Below, one piece after another: positions 8,138 through 14,191 of a stretch of 17,304 bases of DNA. A program made the translations under genes and the position numbers. Source of the DNA: JBAVOR01 sp049692255. Lineage in GTDB: Bacteria; Babelota; Babeliae; Babelales; JACPOV01. The stretch's first letter is position 1; each line of letters opens with the position of its first letter. The notes under the pieces are model-generated. The model saw only the letters and a list, made by a program, of their open reading frames with translations. It did not search any database and had not been told where the DNA came from. The stretch covers positions 1 through 17,304 of the forward strand of contig JBAVOR010000005.1 in NCBI GenBank assembly GCA_049692255.1, written 5' to 3'.

Positions 8138-8803
8138 ATGTTCACCTTAGAATCATTAATCGGTTCTTGGACGTTTTTAGAAAAAAACCGCACCTATCTT
8201 TTATCAGCAATTGGGTTCCTGTTACTGTGTGCATGGGGAGCGCATCATTATTACAGCTCTTCGCAGCGAAAAGAACAGGCTGCTTATGAAGCGGTTGCGC
8301 AATTGTTGAGTGAACTTGATGGAGCATATCAGAATCCAGAACTATGGGTGGAAATTGAAAACGGTGCAAAAACAGCATTAATGCAATTTACCAACAAACC
8401 AACCCGCCCTTATTTGCAAATTATTATGGCTGAGGCGCTCAAAGAGCAAAATAAAATTGATGACTCATATAAACTACTCGATCAAGCAGTTGCTCAGTTA
8501 TCTCTTAAATCTGTTTTTGGTGGTTTATTTGCCGCTAAAGCAGCAGCATTGCGGCTCAGTAGTGATCAGCAAGCAGTGCGTGAACAAGGTATTGCGCTGT
8601 TGGAACAGCTGTCACGTGATTCTAAAAATGAACACGCGGCGTATGCTACGTTTTTACTTGCGCAATATTATGATCATGCGCATGAAAATGATAAAGCGAC
8701 TCCACTGTATGAACAGTTAGCGCAGTCAGCAAAAAATAAGTCAGAATTTGAACTATCTCCATTCGCATTTATTGCACAGCAACGATTAGCACAAGGCGTC
8801 TAA
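8138..8803 (+). CDS. YfgM-like single-span membrane protein with TPR-type repeats
   Basis: The 221-residue protein has a short N-terminal segment, one hydrophobic span at about residues 20-34 (YLLSAIGFLLLCAWG), and a C-terminal alpha-helical domain. That domain contains repeated A/L/Y patterns typical of tetratricopeptide-like repeats (for example AALRLSSDQQAVREQGIALL and FLLAQYYDHAHENDKATPLY). This order and length match the YfgM / TPR_21 family; E. coli YfgM (206 residues) is an ancillary subunit of the SecYEG translocon that interacts with periplasmic chaperones. The assignment rests on architecture, not on a diagnostic motif. The ATG at 8138 is preceded by AAAGAGGT at good spacing; a shorter overlapping frame starting near 8056 is not coding. 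The stop TAA directly abuts the gltX ATG. The large number of exported proteins in this window fits a role in protein export, but that is inference. Confidence 0.75.
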   Translation: MFTLESLIGSWTFLEKNRTYLLSAIGFLLLCAWGAHHYYSSSQRKEQAAYEAVAQLLSELDGAYQNPELWVEIENGAKTALMQFTNKPTRPYLQIIMAEALKEQNKIDDSYKLLDQAVAQLSLKSVFGGLFAAKAAALRLSSDQQAVREQGIALLEQLSRDSKNEHAAYATFLLAQYYDHAHENDKATPLYEQLAQSAKNKSEFELSPFAFIAQQRLAQGV

Positions 8804-10186
8804 ATGAACACCGCAGTACGCGTTCGATTTGCACCATCTCCCACGGGGCATCTTCATATTGGTGGGTTACGCACCGCTTTATTTAATTGGCTTTTTGCGC
8901 GCCACGTAGGGGGCACTTTTTTAGTGCGTATTGAAGATACCGATATTGAGCGTTCGCTCCCTGAATATGTTGATTCTATTTTACAGGCCTTGAGCTGGGC
9001 GGGGCTGAACTCTGACGAGCCCATTGTGTTTCAAACGCAGCGGCTTGCCCAATACCGCACTGCAATTGAGCAGTTACTTGCATCGGGCAAAGTGTACCGT
9101 TGCTTTTGTACTGCACAAGAAACGCAACCAACGGGTGTAGATTTAGAGCATACCAAATATAGCGGGCGATGCCGTAATCGCGCTGCACAGCCCGGTGATG
9201 AAACGCGTCCGCACGCGATTCGTTTTGCATTGCCTACCACTATGCAAACGATCGAAATTCATGACCAAATCCGTGGGACTATAACTTTTGATATGAATCA
9301 GTTTGATGATTTTATTATTGTACGTTCCGATGGGGTGCCGCTCTATAACTTTGTGGTGGTTATTGATGATATTGTTATGCGTATCAGCCATGTGATTCGT
9401 GGCGAAGACCATATCAGTAATACCCCTAAACAGATTTTATTGTACCAAGCATTGGGCGCTACCATACCTGCTTTTGCGCACTTGCCCCTTATTTTGGGAC
9501 CTTCGGGTCAACGATTAAGCAAACGTGAAGCGGCAACATCGGTGTGGGAATATAAAAACATGGGGTATCTGCCGCAAGCGCTTAATAATTATCTGATGCG
9601 CCTAGGATGGGCGTGGGGGGATAAAGAGATTTTTACCAAAGAGGAAGCGGTAGCTGCATTCACCTTAGAAGCGGTAGGTAAAAGTGGTGCTATTTTTGAT
9701 AGTGCAAAGCTTGATTGGATTAATAGCATGTATTTACGCTCTTGTAGTACACAGGAGTTGTATGATTATTTGGTGCGCACAAGCACACCGGCTATCAGTG
9801 ATACATTGCGTGCTTCATCGTATGAGTTGATTGAAGGATTGATTAATTTATACAAAGATCGGGTCAACACTACTACTGCTTTAGCTTCAACGGTAATTGC
9901 CGTTTTACAGATGCGTGAGCTGCCTACCGTCGATGAATATTCACGCGCATTATTAGAACAAGTTACTCAACTGGTAGACAGTACCGTTTCTTATACGATA
10001 CTCGATCTAAAAGACCAGTTGCAGCAATTGTGCAAAACGCATGGGATTAAGTTTGTTGCTATTGCCCATCCGGTCCGCTTAGCGTTGACCGGTCAATCAA
10101 ATGGCCCTGGTATTGCAGAACTATTATATGTTTTAGGAAAAGAGGAATCAGTTGCTCGTTTGCGTCGTATGTATCAACAGTTGTAA
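8804..10186 (+). CDS. gltX: Glutamyl-tRNA synthetase
   Basis: This class I synthetase charges tRNA-Glu and, in organisms lacking GlnRS, also tRNA-Gln. The Rossmann fold begins RFAPSPTGHLHIGGLRTALF with the HIGH-type motif at 16-20. The KMSKS-type loop is RLSKR (237-241) followed by EAATSV, where the family usually has HGATSV. The four zinc ligands known in E. coli GluRS (C98, C100, Y121, C125) are matched by C100, C102, Y119 and C123 (YRCFC ... KYSGRCR). RGEDHISNTPKQILL (199-213) is the conserved segment before the loop. The length of 460 residues is normal. The ATG directly follows the upstream TAA, with AAGG as a weak ribosome binding site, indicating coupling. Whether the enzyme discriminates against tRNA-Gln cannot be read from the sequence. 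Confidence 0.96.
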   Translation: MNTAVRVRFAPSPTGHLHIGGLRTALFNWLFARHVGGTFLVRIEDTDIERSLPEYVDSILQALSWAGLNSDEPIVFQTQRLAQYRTAIEQLLASGKVYRCFCTAQETQPTGVDLEHTKYSGRCRNRAAQPGDETRPHAIRFALPTTMQTIEIHDQIRGTITFDMNQFDDFIIVRSDGVPLYNFVVVIDDIVMRISHVIRGEDHISNTPKQILLYQALGATIPAFAHLPLILGPSGQRLSKREAATSVWEYKNMGYLPQALNNYLMRLGWAWGDKEIFTKEEAVAAFTLEAVGKSGAIFDSAKLDWINSMYLRSCSTQELYDYLVRTSTPAISDTLRASSYELIEGLINLYKDRVNTTTALASTVIAVLQMRELPTVDEYSRALLEQVTQLVDSTVSYTILDLKDQLQQLCKTHGIKFVAIAHPVRLALTGQSNGPGIAELLYVLGKEESVARLRRMYQQL

Positions 10187-10206
10187 ACGCAAGAAAAGGT
10201 CCTCCT

Positions 10207-11136
10207 ATGAAAACCGTATTTTTATTTCCTGGTTATATGAGCCAGTCAGTTGGTATGGCCAAAGAACTTTATGATCAGCATCGTGTAGTTCAAGAATATT
10301 TCGAAGAAGCATCAAACTGTTTAAATATTAACTTTGTCCGTTTGTGTTTTGCTTCTTCTGAAGCAGAACTAGCACGTCCAGAACACGCATTCCCTGCGAT
10401 ATTCTTGGTAAGTTGTTCCATTGCTGCACTCGTGCGCCAAGAAGGTATCTCACCTGATTGTGTAGCAGGGTATGGTATTGGTATGCTCAGTGCATTACAA
10501 GTTGCTGGCGCAATTAATTTTCCTGATGGTCTTTATTTTTTATCAAAATATGCTCATTTTTTGCAAGAATTACCGATACATAGCTTGATCGCCAGCGCCA
10601 CGATTGGTGACATTGATGTACCAGGCGTTGCTGATTGGTTAGCAGCAGTTGGTGATGATGCAGCAGCAATTACGGCAATACAAGGAGATAACCATTGTGT
10701 TATTGTAGGTGGTACAGCCACTATTGAAGCGGCGCGCCAATGGGTGCATGAACAGAAGGGAACGTTTAAACGAGAACCCAATAGTTATGCACTGTTTTCT
10801 TGGGCAGCCAAACCAGCAGTAGAGCAGCTCCGTGCATATTGTGAAAAGATAGATTTTAATGCAGCAACTATTCCTGTCATTTCTCAGCTGGATGGTTCTT
10901 TGTATAATGCGGGAGAAATAGTGCGCACTCAATTATTAGATACATTAACTAAGCCACTTCGCCTTGATTTGATTATGCAACATTGTGCAGTATATAATCG
11001 TATTATTAGCTGCGGCCCCAGTACTTTTATAGGTAATATTGCATATCAATGGTATGGCGATAAGCAGCAGCATACCGTTAATACGAGTGTAGACCTTGAA
11101 ACAATCAAAAAAGAAATAAATACAACAGTAGCGTAA
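10207..11136 (+). CDS. fabD: FabD-like protein lacking catalytic residues (malonyl-CoA:ACP transacylase pseudoenzyme)
   Basis: The 309 residues (the same length as E. coli FabD) align along their whole length with malonyl-CoA:ACP transacylase. Landmarks are FPGYMSQSVGMA (FPGQGSQTVGML in E. coli), VAGYGIGMLSALQVAGAINF (MAGHSLGEYSALVCAGVIDF), WAAKPAVEQL (ALMKPAADKL) and SCGPS (EVGPG). The active site is gone: E. coli Gln11, Ser92 (nucleophile), Arg117, His201 and Gln250 correspond to Tyr10, Gly90, Tyr115, Phe197 and Thr246. The frame is intact, codon use resembles neighbours, and an AAAGG ribosome binding site is present, so it is not an ordinary pseudogene. It starts 20 nt after gltX and ends 23 nt before acpP. 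It probably cannot transfer malonyl groups; a binding, scaffolding or regulatory role toward ACP is possible. The fold assignment is firm, the function unknown. Confidence 0.85.
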   Translation: MKTVFLFPGYMSQSVGMAKELYDQHRVVQEYFEEASNCLNINFVRLCFASSEAELARPEHAFPAIFLVSCSIAALVRQEGISPDCVAGYGIGMLSALQVAGAINFPDGLYFLSKYAHFLQELPIHSLIASATIGDIDVPGVADWLAAVGDDAAAITAIQGDNHCVIVGGTATIEAARQWVHEQKGTFKREPNSYALFSWAAKPAVEQLRAYCEKIDFNAATIPVISQLDGSLYNAGEIVRTQLLDTLTKPLRLDLIMQHCAVYNRIISCGPSTFIGNIAYQWYGDKQQHTVNTSVDLETIKKEINTTVA

Positions 11137-11159
11137 AATAGTTTTTTTGAAGGAAATGT

Positions 11160-11405
11160 ATGTTTGATAAGCAAGATACAACGCAGAAGGTGACTGCTAT
11201 CATTGCCTCTGTTCTTAATACACAAGAGTCTACAATAAAACCGTCCGCATCACTTGAAACACTTGGTGCTGATTCACTTGATCGATTAGAAATTATTATG
11301 AAATTAGAAGAAACGTTTGGTATAGATATTTCTGATGATGACGAAGCGGCGATTAAAACGGTACAAGAAGCAGTTAATACCGTGCATAGCAAACGTACAA
11401 AGTAA
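11160..11405 (+). CDS. acpP: Acyl carrier protein
   Basis: ACP carries acyl chains on a 4'-phosphopantetheine arm. The 81-residue acidic protein has the family signature LGADSLDRLEIIMKLEETFG, with Ser39 in the DSLD motif as the attachment site, followed by the IDISDDDEAAIKTVQEAV helix region. The ATG is preceded by AAGGAA at good spacing. It is the last gene of the rpmF-plsX series and follows the inactive FabD homologue by 23 nt. In canonical clusters fabG would precede it and fabF would follow; neither is here. It likely supplies acyl-ACP to PlsX. A REP-like element begins 15 nt after the stop and may protect or end the transcript. Confidence 0.94.
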   Translation: MFDKQDTTQKVTAIIASVLNTQESTIKPSASLETLGADSLDRLEIIMKLEETFGIDISDDDEAAIKTVQEAVNTVHSKRTK

Positions 11406-11420
11406 CACTATTATCATTTT

Positions 11421-11474
11421 ATGCACTCATGTCCCTCGATACGATCGCAATTCGATCACGCGGGATGAGCGCAT
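11421..11474 (+). repeat. REP-like nested hairpin element, copy 2
   Basis: Outer arms ATGCACTCAT (11421-11430) and ATGAGCGCAT (11465-11474) pair with one mismatch, and CCC (11433-11435) pairs with GGG (11462-11464). An inner hairpin is GATCG-CAATT-CGATC (11443-11457). The start GCACTCATGTCCCTCGATA matches the reverse complement of the gyrA-dprA copy. It stands in opposite orientation to the copy 64 nt downstream, giving an inverted pair between the convergent acpP and protease operons. There is no T-run, so it is not a typical intrinsic terminator. Confidence 0.7.
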
Positions 11475-11538
11475 TGATCGTATGTTGCTGTGTTGCATCA
11501 GAGAAAATTTCGTTAAACGATAGGAAGCGTGACTCAAC

Positions 11539-11591
11539 GCGCTCGCCCTGAGTGTTTGACGAAGTCAAATGTATCGAAGGGTACCGAGCGC
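11539..11591 (-). repeat. REP-like nested hairpin element, copy 3
   Basis: Outer arms GCGCTCG (11539-11545) and CGAGCGC (11585-11591) are perfect, then CCCT (11546-11549) pairs with AGGG (11578-11581). The inner hairpin is TTTGAC-GAA-GTCAAA (11555-11569). Read on the minus strand it starts GCGCTCGGTACCCTTCGATA, resembling the other two copies. It ends 4 nt before the stop codon of the last protease gene, so it would form the 3' end of that operon's transcript. Confidence 0.75.
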
Positions 11592-11595
11592 CCTA

Positions 11596-12444
11596 TTACG
11601 CGAATGTTACTGCTTGTATATCACCACCGTCTTGTAAATGAGCAAGCACCTGTTTTCCCCATGAAAGTCTACTCTTTTGTTGCGGATGAGAAGGATGGTC
11701 GGGGAATTTATGTGATTGTACCGTTGCATCCATAAATGCTACAAAATCTTGAGCTGCCTGCGTGCTAGAGCTTAATGAAAGTAAATCTGCCCGTGTTTCT
11801 TGAAAACGGGACATGTGAGCAATAGGGTGATCTTGTTGATTATATGCTTCATGAACGCGCGTTTCCATTAACGCAGCCAATGTTGCATTAGTAAAGCTAT
11901 CATAATGTTTTAAATGCTGCATTTCATGACGTAATATCGCTCGCTTTTGATTATCAGGTAATGGATCGAATAAACCGGGATTAATAAGTAACGTATTGCT
12001 TAATGCAGCAGCATGCGTTCGTAATTGCGTAGTTTTCACCGTTACATAGGTGCCATCAATCTGTTGTTCTTTGAGGAGTGTTAGCACTAGCTCCTTATTT
12101 TTTTTGCTGATGCCCAGATGGAACATGCATTCATTATTCTTATTTTTTTTTGGGTGCGGAAAGTCCCGTTTATACAGCGCGTCGAATTCTGCTCGTGATA
12201 CCCCTTTTGCAACTAATTTCTTCCACACTGCTTCTTCTAATTGCTGTAAGTGATGTTCGATATGGGTGAGCGCAGTTGGAGTTTCTTGTTGCTTATCGCT
12301 TTGATTGTACACAATACGTTCTACAATGAGTGGACCAGCAACGAGTATAGTAACGGTAATGCCGAGTGTGATAATTAATTTTTTCCACCCAATCGAAACG
12401 TGCGTTAAGCAGCTGCGCAATGCTAATTCCTTGTTGTTATGCAT
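11596..12444 (-). CDS. Membrane-anchored M48-like metalloprotease, third of three paralogues
   Basis: The protein has 282 residues. After a polar N-terminus of about 20 residues comes one hydrophobic span (KKLIITLGITVTILVAGPLIV, about 21-41), then an extracytoplasmic domain. Zincin motifs are HEMQH (173-177), ETRAD with the presumed third zinc ligand Glu216, and HPSHP plus RLSW (about 250-262), resembling the HPxxxxRI segment of M48 peptidases. I place the start at 12444: it has AAGGGG at a 6-nt spacing and overlaps the upstream stop by 8 nt. An in-frame ATG at 12480 lies inside the upstream gene without support. It is clearly paralogous to the next two genes upstream, sharing LPDNQKRA, RHEMQH, RADLLSLSSS and a lone Cys in NNECMFH. 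It has a longer N-terminus than they do and lacks the PQGxxYA tail. The substrate is unknown; envelope protein processing is inferred. Confidence 0.85.
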   Translation of the reverse strand: MHNNKELALRSCLTHVSIGWKKLIITLGITVTILVAGPLIVERIVYNQSDKQQETPTALTHIEHHLQQLEEAVWKKLVAKGVSRAEFDALYKRDFPHPKKNKNNECMFHLGISKKNKELVLTLLKEQQIDGTYVTVKTTQLRTHAAALSNTLLINPGLFDPLPDNQKRAILRHEMQHLKHYDSFTNATLAALMETRVHEAYNQQDHPIAHMSRFQETRADLLSLSSSTQAAQDFVAFMDATVQSHKFPDHPSHPQQKSRLSWGKQVLAHLQDGGDIQAVTFA

Positions 12445-12456
12445 ACGTTTCCCCTT
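12437..12456 (-). promoter_or_regulatory. Stop/start overlap with embedded ribosome binding site, second protease junction
   Basis: AAGGGG (12456-12451) is encoded by the Gln-Gly codons near the C-terminus of the upstream protease. Six nucleotides later comes ATGCATAA, in which the downstream ATG (12444) and the upstream TAA (12439-12437) overlap in 8 nt. This indicates translational coupling and is the twin of the junction at 13224-13243. Confidence 0.75.
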
Positions 12457-13231
12457 GTGGGTGTGCTTCAAAGTGTGCAACGATGTCTTGTCCCCACGCT
12501 AAACGTTCTTTGTCAGAAGGGTGCGAAGGGTGATCAGGATAGTTCATGGCTAACGTTGCTTCCATGTATGCGGTGAAATCCTGCGCTGCATCTGCACTGC
12601 TAGAAAGTGAAAGCAAATCAGCGCGAGTTTCTACAAAGCGAGACATAAGAGTAAGTGGATGATTTTTTTGTTCGTACGTTGCATACACATCTTTTACCCC
12701 TAGTACATTAGCAAGTGTGTTAATGCTATAGCTGTCATAATATTTGATATGTTGCATTTCATGGCGTAACACAGCTCTTTTTTGATTGTCGGGTAATGCA
12801 TCAAATAATGGCTGGTTAATCAGTAACGTGTTTCTGATCGCTGCAGCAGAAGATTGAATGGTAGTGGGTTCAACTTTAATATATGTAGAGTCAATTGCTT
12901 GTTCTTTGAGTAAAACAAGAATTAATTCTCTATTTTTTTTGCTGATATGTGCGTGGAAATAGCATTCATTATTGGGATTTTTGGTAGGATGAGGGTAATT
13001 ACGAGTGTAGAGTTCATCAAATTTCTCTTTTGATACACCCTGTTGTGTTAGTTGTTGCCAAAGCTCATCTTCTAATGTTTGTAAATACTGTTTAATATTT
13101 GTTACCGATGCGTGCTCTTTAGTTGGAGAATTGTTTGTTTGATGCGAGGTATACAAAATACCATACCCTATACCTGTTACAATGCTTAATGTAAGAAGAA
13201 GGGTTAATTTTTTGCTCATACTGTTAAGCAT
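12437..13231 (-). CDS. Membrane-anchored M48-like metalloprotease, second of three paralogues
   Basis: The protein has 264 residues. A hydrophobic span lies near the N-terminus (KKLTLLLTLSIVTGIGYGILY, about 7-27), followed by an exported domain. HEMQH is at 157-161, ETRAD supplies the presumed ligand Glu201, and HPSHPSDKERLAWG follows, all as in M48-type gluzincins. Cys90 in NNECYFHAHIS is the only cysteine. The start at 13231 is chosen because AAGGAA lies 6 nt upstream and the ATG overlaps the preceding stop (ATGCTTAA). The ATG at 13219 lacks a ribosome binding site, and the one at 13255 lies inside the preceding gene. It ends PQGETYA, like the first paralogue's PQGNIYA. The HExxH-to-Glu spacing, about 40 residues, is shorter than in BepA or HtpX, so the subfamily is uncertain. 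Tandem duplication is the simplest origin. Confidence 0.88.
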   Translation of the reverse strand: MLNSMSKKLTLLLTLSIVTGIGYGILYTSHQTNNSPTKEHASVTNIKQYLQTLEDELWQQLTQQGVSKEKFDELYTRNYPHPTKNPNNECYFHAHISKKNRELILVLLKEQAIDSTYIKVEPTTIQSSAAAIRNTLLINQPLFDALPDNQKRAVLRHEMQHIKYYDSYSINTLANVLGVKDVYATYEQKNHPLTLMSRFVETRADLLSLSSSADAAQDFTAYMEATLAMNYPDHPSHPSDKERLAWGQDIVAHFEAHPQGETYA

Positions 13232-13243
13232 AAATATTTCCTT
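13224..13243 (-). promoter_or_regulatory. Stop/start overlap with embedded ribosome binding site, first protease junction
   Basis: AAGGAA (13243-13238) is encoded by the Gln-Gly codons of the first protease's PQG tail. After 6 nt comes ATGCTTAA, where the downstream ATG (13231) and upstream TAA (13226-13224) overlap by 8 nt. Spacing, overlap length and reading-frame shift are identical to the junction at 12437-12456. Confidence 0.78.
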
Positions 13244-14012
13244 GTGGTTGTGCATTTAAGTGATCAACTATTGTATGTGCCCAAGCCAAACGTTCTTTGT
13301 CTGTTGGGTGTGAGTGATGTTCAGGAAGATTTTTTTTGATAGTTGCTTCCATGTAATCGGCAAAATCATGCGCCGTATCCAAGCTGCTTGATAATGATAG
13401 TAAGTCGGCACGAATTTCCTGAAAGCGTGATATTACGTTCAAGATATGATCGTGTTGATCTAATACTTCATTGGGATTTGTGCCGAGAAGCATTGTAAAA
13501 AGAGCAAAAGTATAATCATCATAGAATTTGATATGCGTCATTTCATGACGGAGCACTGCGCGTTTTTGATTAAGTGGTAATTTATTAAAGTGTGTTTCAT
13601 TGATAAACAGTTCGTTCACCCCCGCACCCGCAGATGACGGTATGGTGATGGCGTATACCGTTATGATGGCAGGATCGATTTGTTGTTCTTTTAAAATAGC
13701 AATAATAAGCGCTCTATTTTCTGTACTAATACCGGCGTCAAAATGGCATTTTCCATCCGTATGACGCGTCGGATGAGGAAATTGATTCTGATAGGCTTGT
13801 TCAAATTGTTCTTTTGTGATTCCCTGTGCAGCTAATTTTTCCCAAATCCCATTTTCTAAAGTTTGTAAATAACTTTGAATGTATTCAGGTATTGTCTGCG
13901 CTGTTGCTTGCGTAGAAGTAGCGAAGAACCAATAGGTGGCTATCCCTGTCGCAAGGGCTAAAGTGATTACGAATACTATTTTTTTAATATCAATTTTTTG
14001 TATGTAATTCAT
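13224..14012 (-). CDS. Membrane-anchored M48-like metalloprotease, first of three paralogues
   Basis: The protein has 262 residues, with a signal anchor or signal peptide at about 11-30 (KIVFVITLALATGIATYWFF) and possibly cleavage in the following Ala/Thr-rich stretch. Motifs are HEMTH (156-160), QEIRAD with presumed ligand Glu199, and HSHPTDKERLAWA (233-245). Cys89 in GKCHFDAGIS matches the lone cysteine of both paralogues. It is the promoter-proximal gene of the operon: GGAGGT lies 12 nt upstream of the ATG, behind a structured leader and a candidate promoter. It appears the most divergent of the three in the middle region (GTNPNEVLDQHDHILN). HExxH plus a downstream ExRAD and HP-RL segment makes a zinc protease likely; substrate, partner and exact MEROPS family are unknown. 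Confidence 0.88.
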   Translation of the reverse strand: MNYIQKIDIKKIVFVITLALATGIATYWFFATSTQATAQTIPEYIQSYLQTLENGIWEKLAAQGITKEQFEQAYQNQFPHPTRHTDGKCHFDAGISTENRALIIAILKEQQIDPAIITVYAITIPSSAGAGVNELFINETHFNKLPLNQKRAVLRHEMTHIKFYDDYTFALFTMLLGTNPNEVLDQHDHILNVISRFQEIRADLLSLSSSLDTAHDFADYMEATIKKNLPEHHSHPTDKERLAWAHTIVDHLNAQPQGNIYA

Positions 14013-14035
14013 AAGAAATATATAACCTCCGATTT

Positions 14036-14105
14036 TGCTTAAAAATTGAGCAGGTATTTAACCTGAAAACTACCCGTACATAAAGCGGTAGTTATATTTT
14101 AAGCA
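14036..14105 (-). promoter_or_regulatory. Structured RNA leader, possible three-way junction, before the protease operon
   Basis: On the minus strand TGCTTAAAA (14105-14097) can pair perfectly with TTTTAAGCA (14044-14036). The enclosed part holds two perfect hairpins: AACTACC/GGTAGTT (14093-14087 with 14074-14068) and CAGGT/ACCTG (14065-14061 with 14055-14051). The outer helix ends 5 nt before the GGAGGT ribosome binding site. I match it to no known riboswitch. If transcription starts at the downstream candidate (TATGCT), the 5' arm would be only partly transcribed, so the outer helix is conditional on the start site. Confidence 0.4.
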
Positions 14106-14129
14106 TAATAGAAATTATATATTTGTCAA
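14102..14129 (-). promoter_or_regulatory. Candidate promoter of the protease operon
   Basis: A perfect TTGACA (14129-14124) is followed after 16 nt by TATGCT (14107-14102, four of six matches). A perfect TATAAT (14119-14114) also lies between them but has no good -35 box at the right distance. The region starts directly at the T-run of the preceding terminator. A start near 14095 or 14107 is expected, depending on which -10 box is used. Confidence 0.5.
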
Positions 14130-14161
14130 AAAAAGAGGCCTCCTCTGAGGATGGGAAGCCT
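14128..14161 (-). terminator. Intrinsic terminator of the delta-60 repeat gene pair
   Basis: On the minus strand AGGCTTCC (14161-14154) pairs with GGAGGCCT (14143-14136) with one wobble pair across a 10-nt loop. A short GA-rich junction and seven T's (14134-14128) follow. It lies 31 nt past the stop codon at 14192. Confidence 0.8.
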
Positions 14162-14191
14162 TAAAGCAGGGGAAAACGGTAAAAACGGGGG

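Noticed and set aside
8056..8289. A 77-codon frame starting at the plsX stop
   Set aside because: It overlaps the start of the YfgM-like gene in another frame, lacks a domain, and the YfgM-like frame has the better ribosome binding site and membrane segment.
10207..11136. Calling the FabD homologue a pseudogene
   Set aside because: There is no frameshift or premature stop, it has normal family length, and it has a ribosome binding site; only active-site positions are changed, which fits a pseudoenzyme better.
11529..11735. A 68-codon plus-strand frame between acpP and the protease operon
   Set aside because: It runs through the REP-like element and into the opposite-strand protease gene; no ribosome binding site or family similarity.
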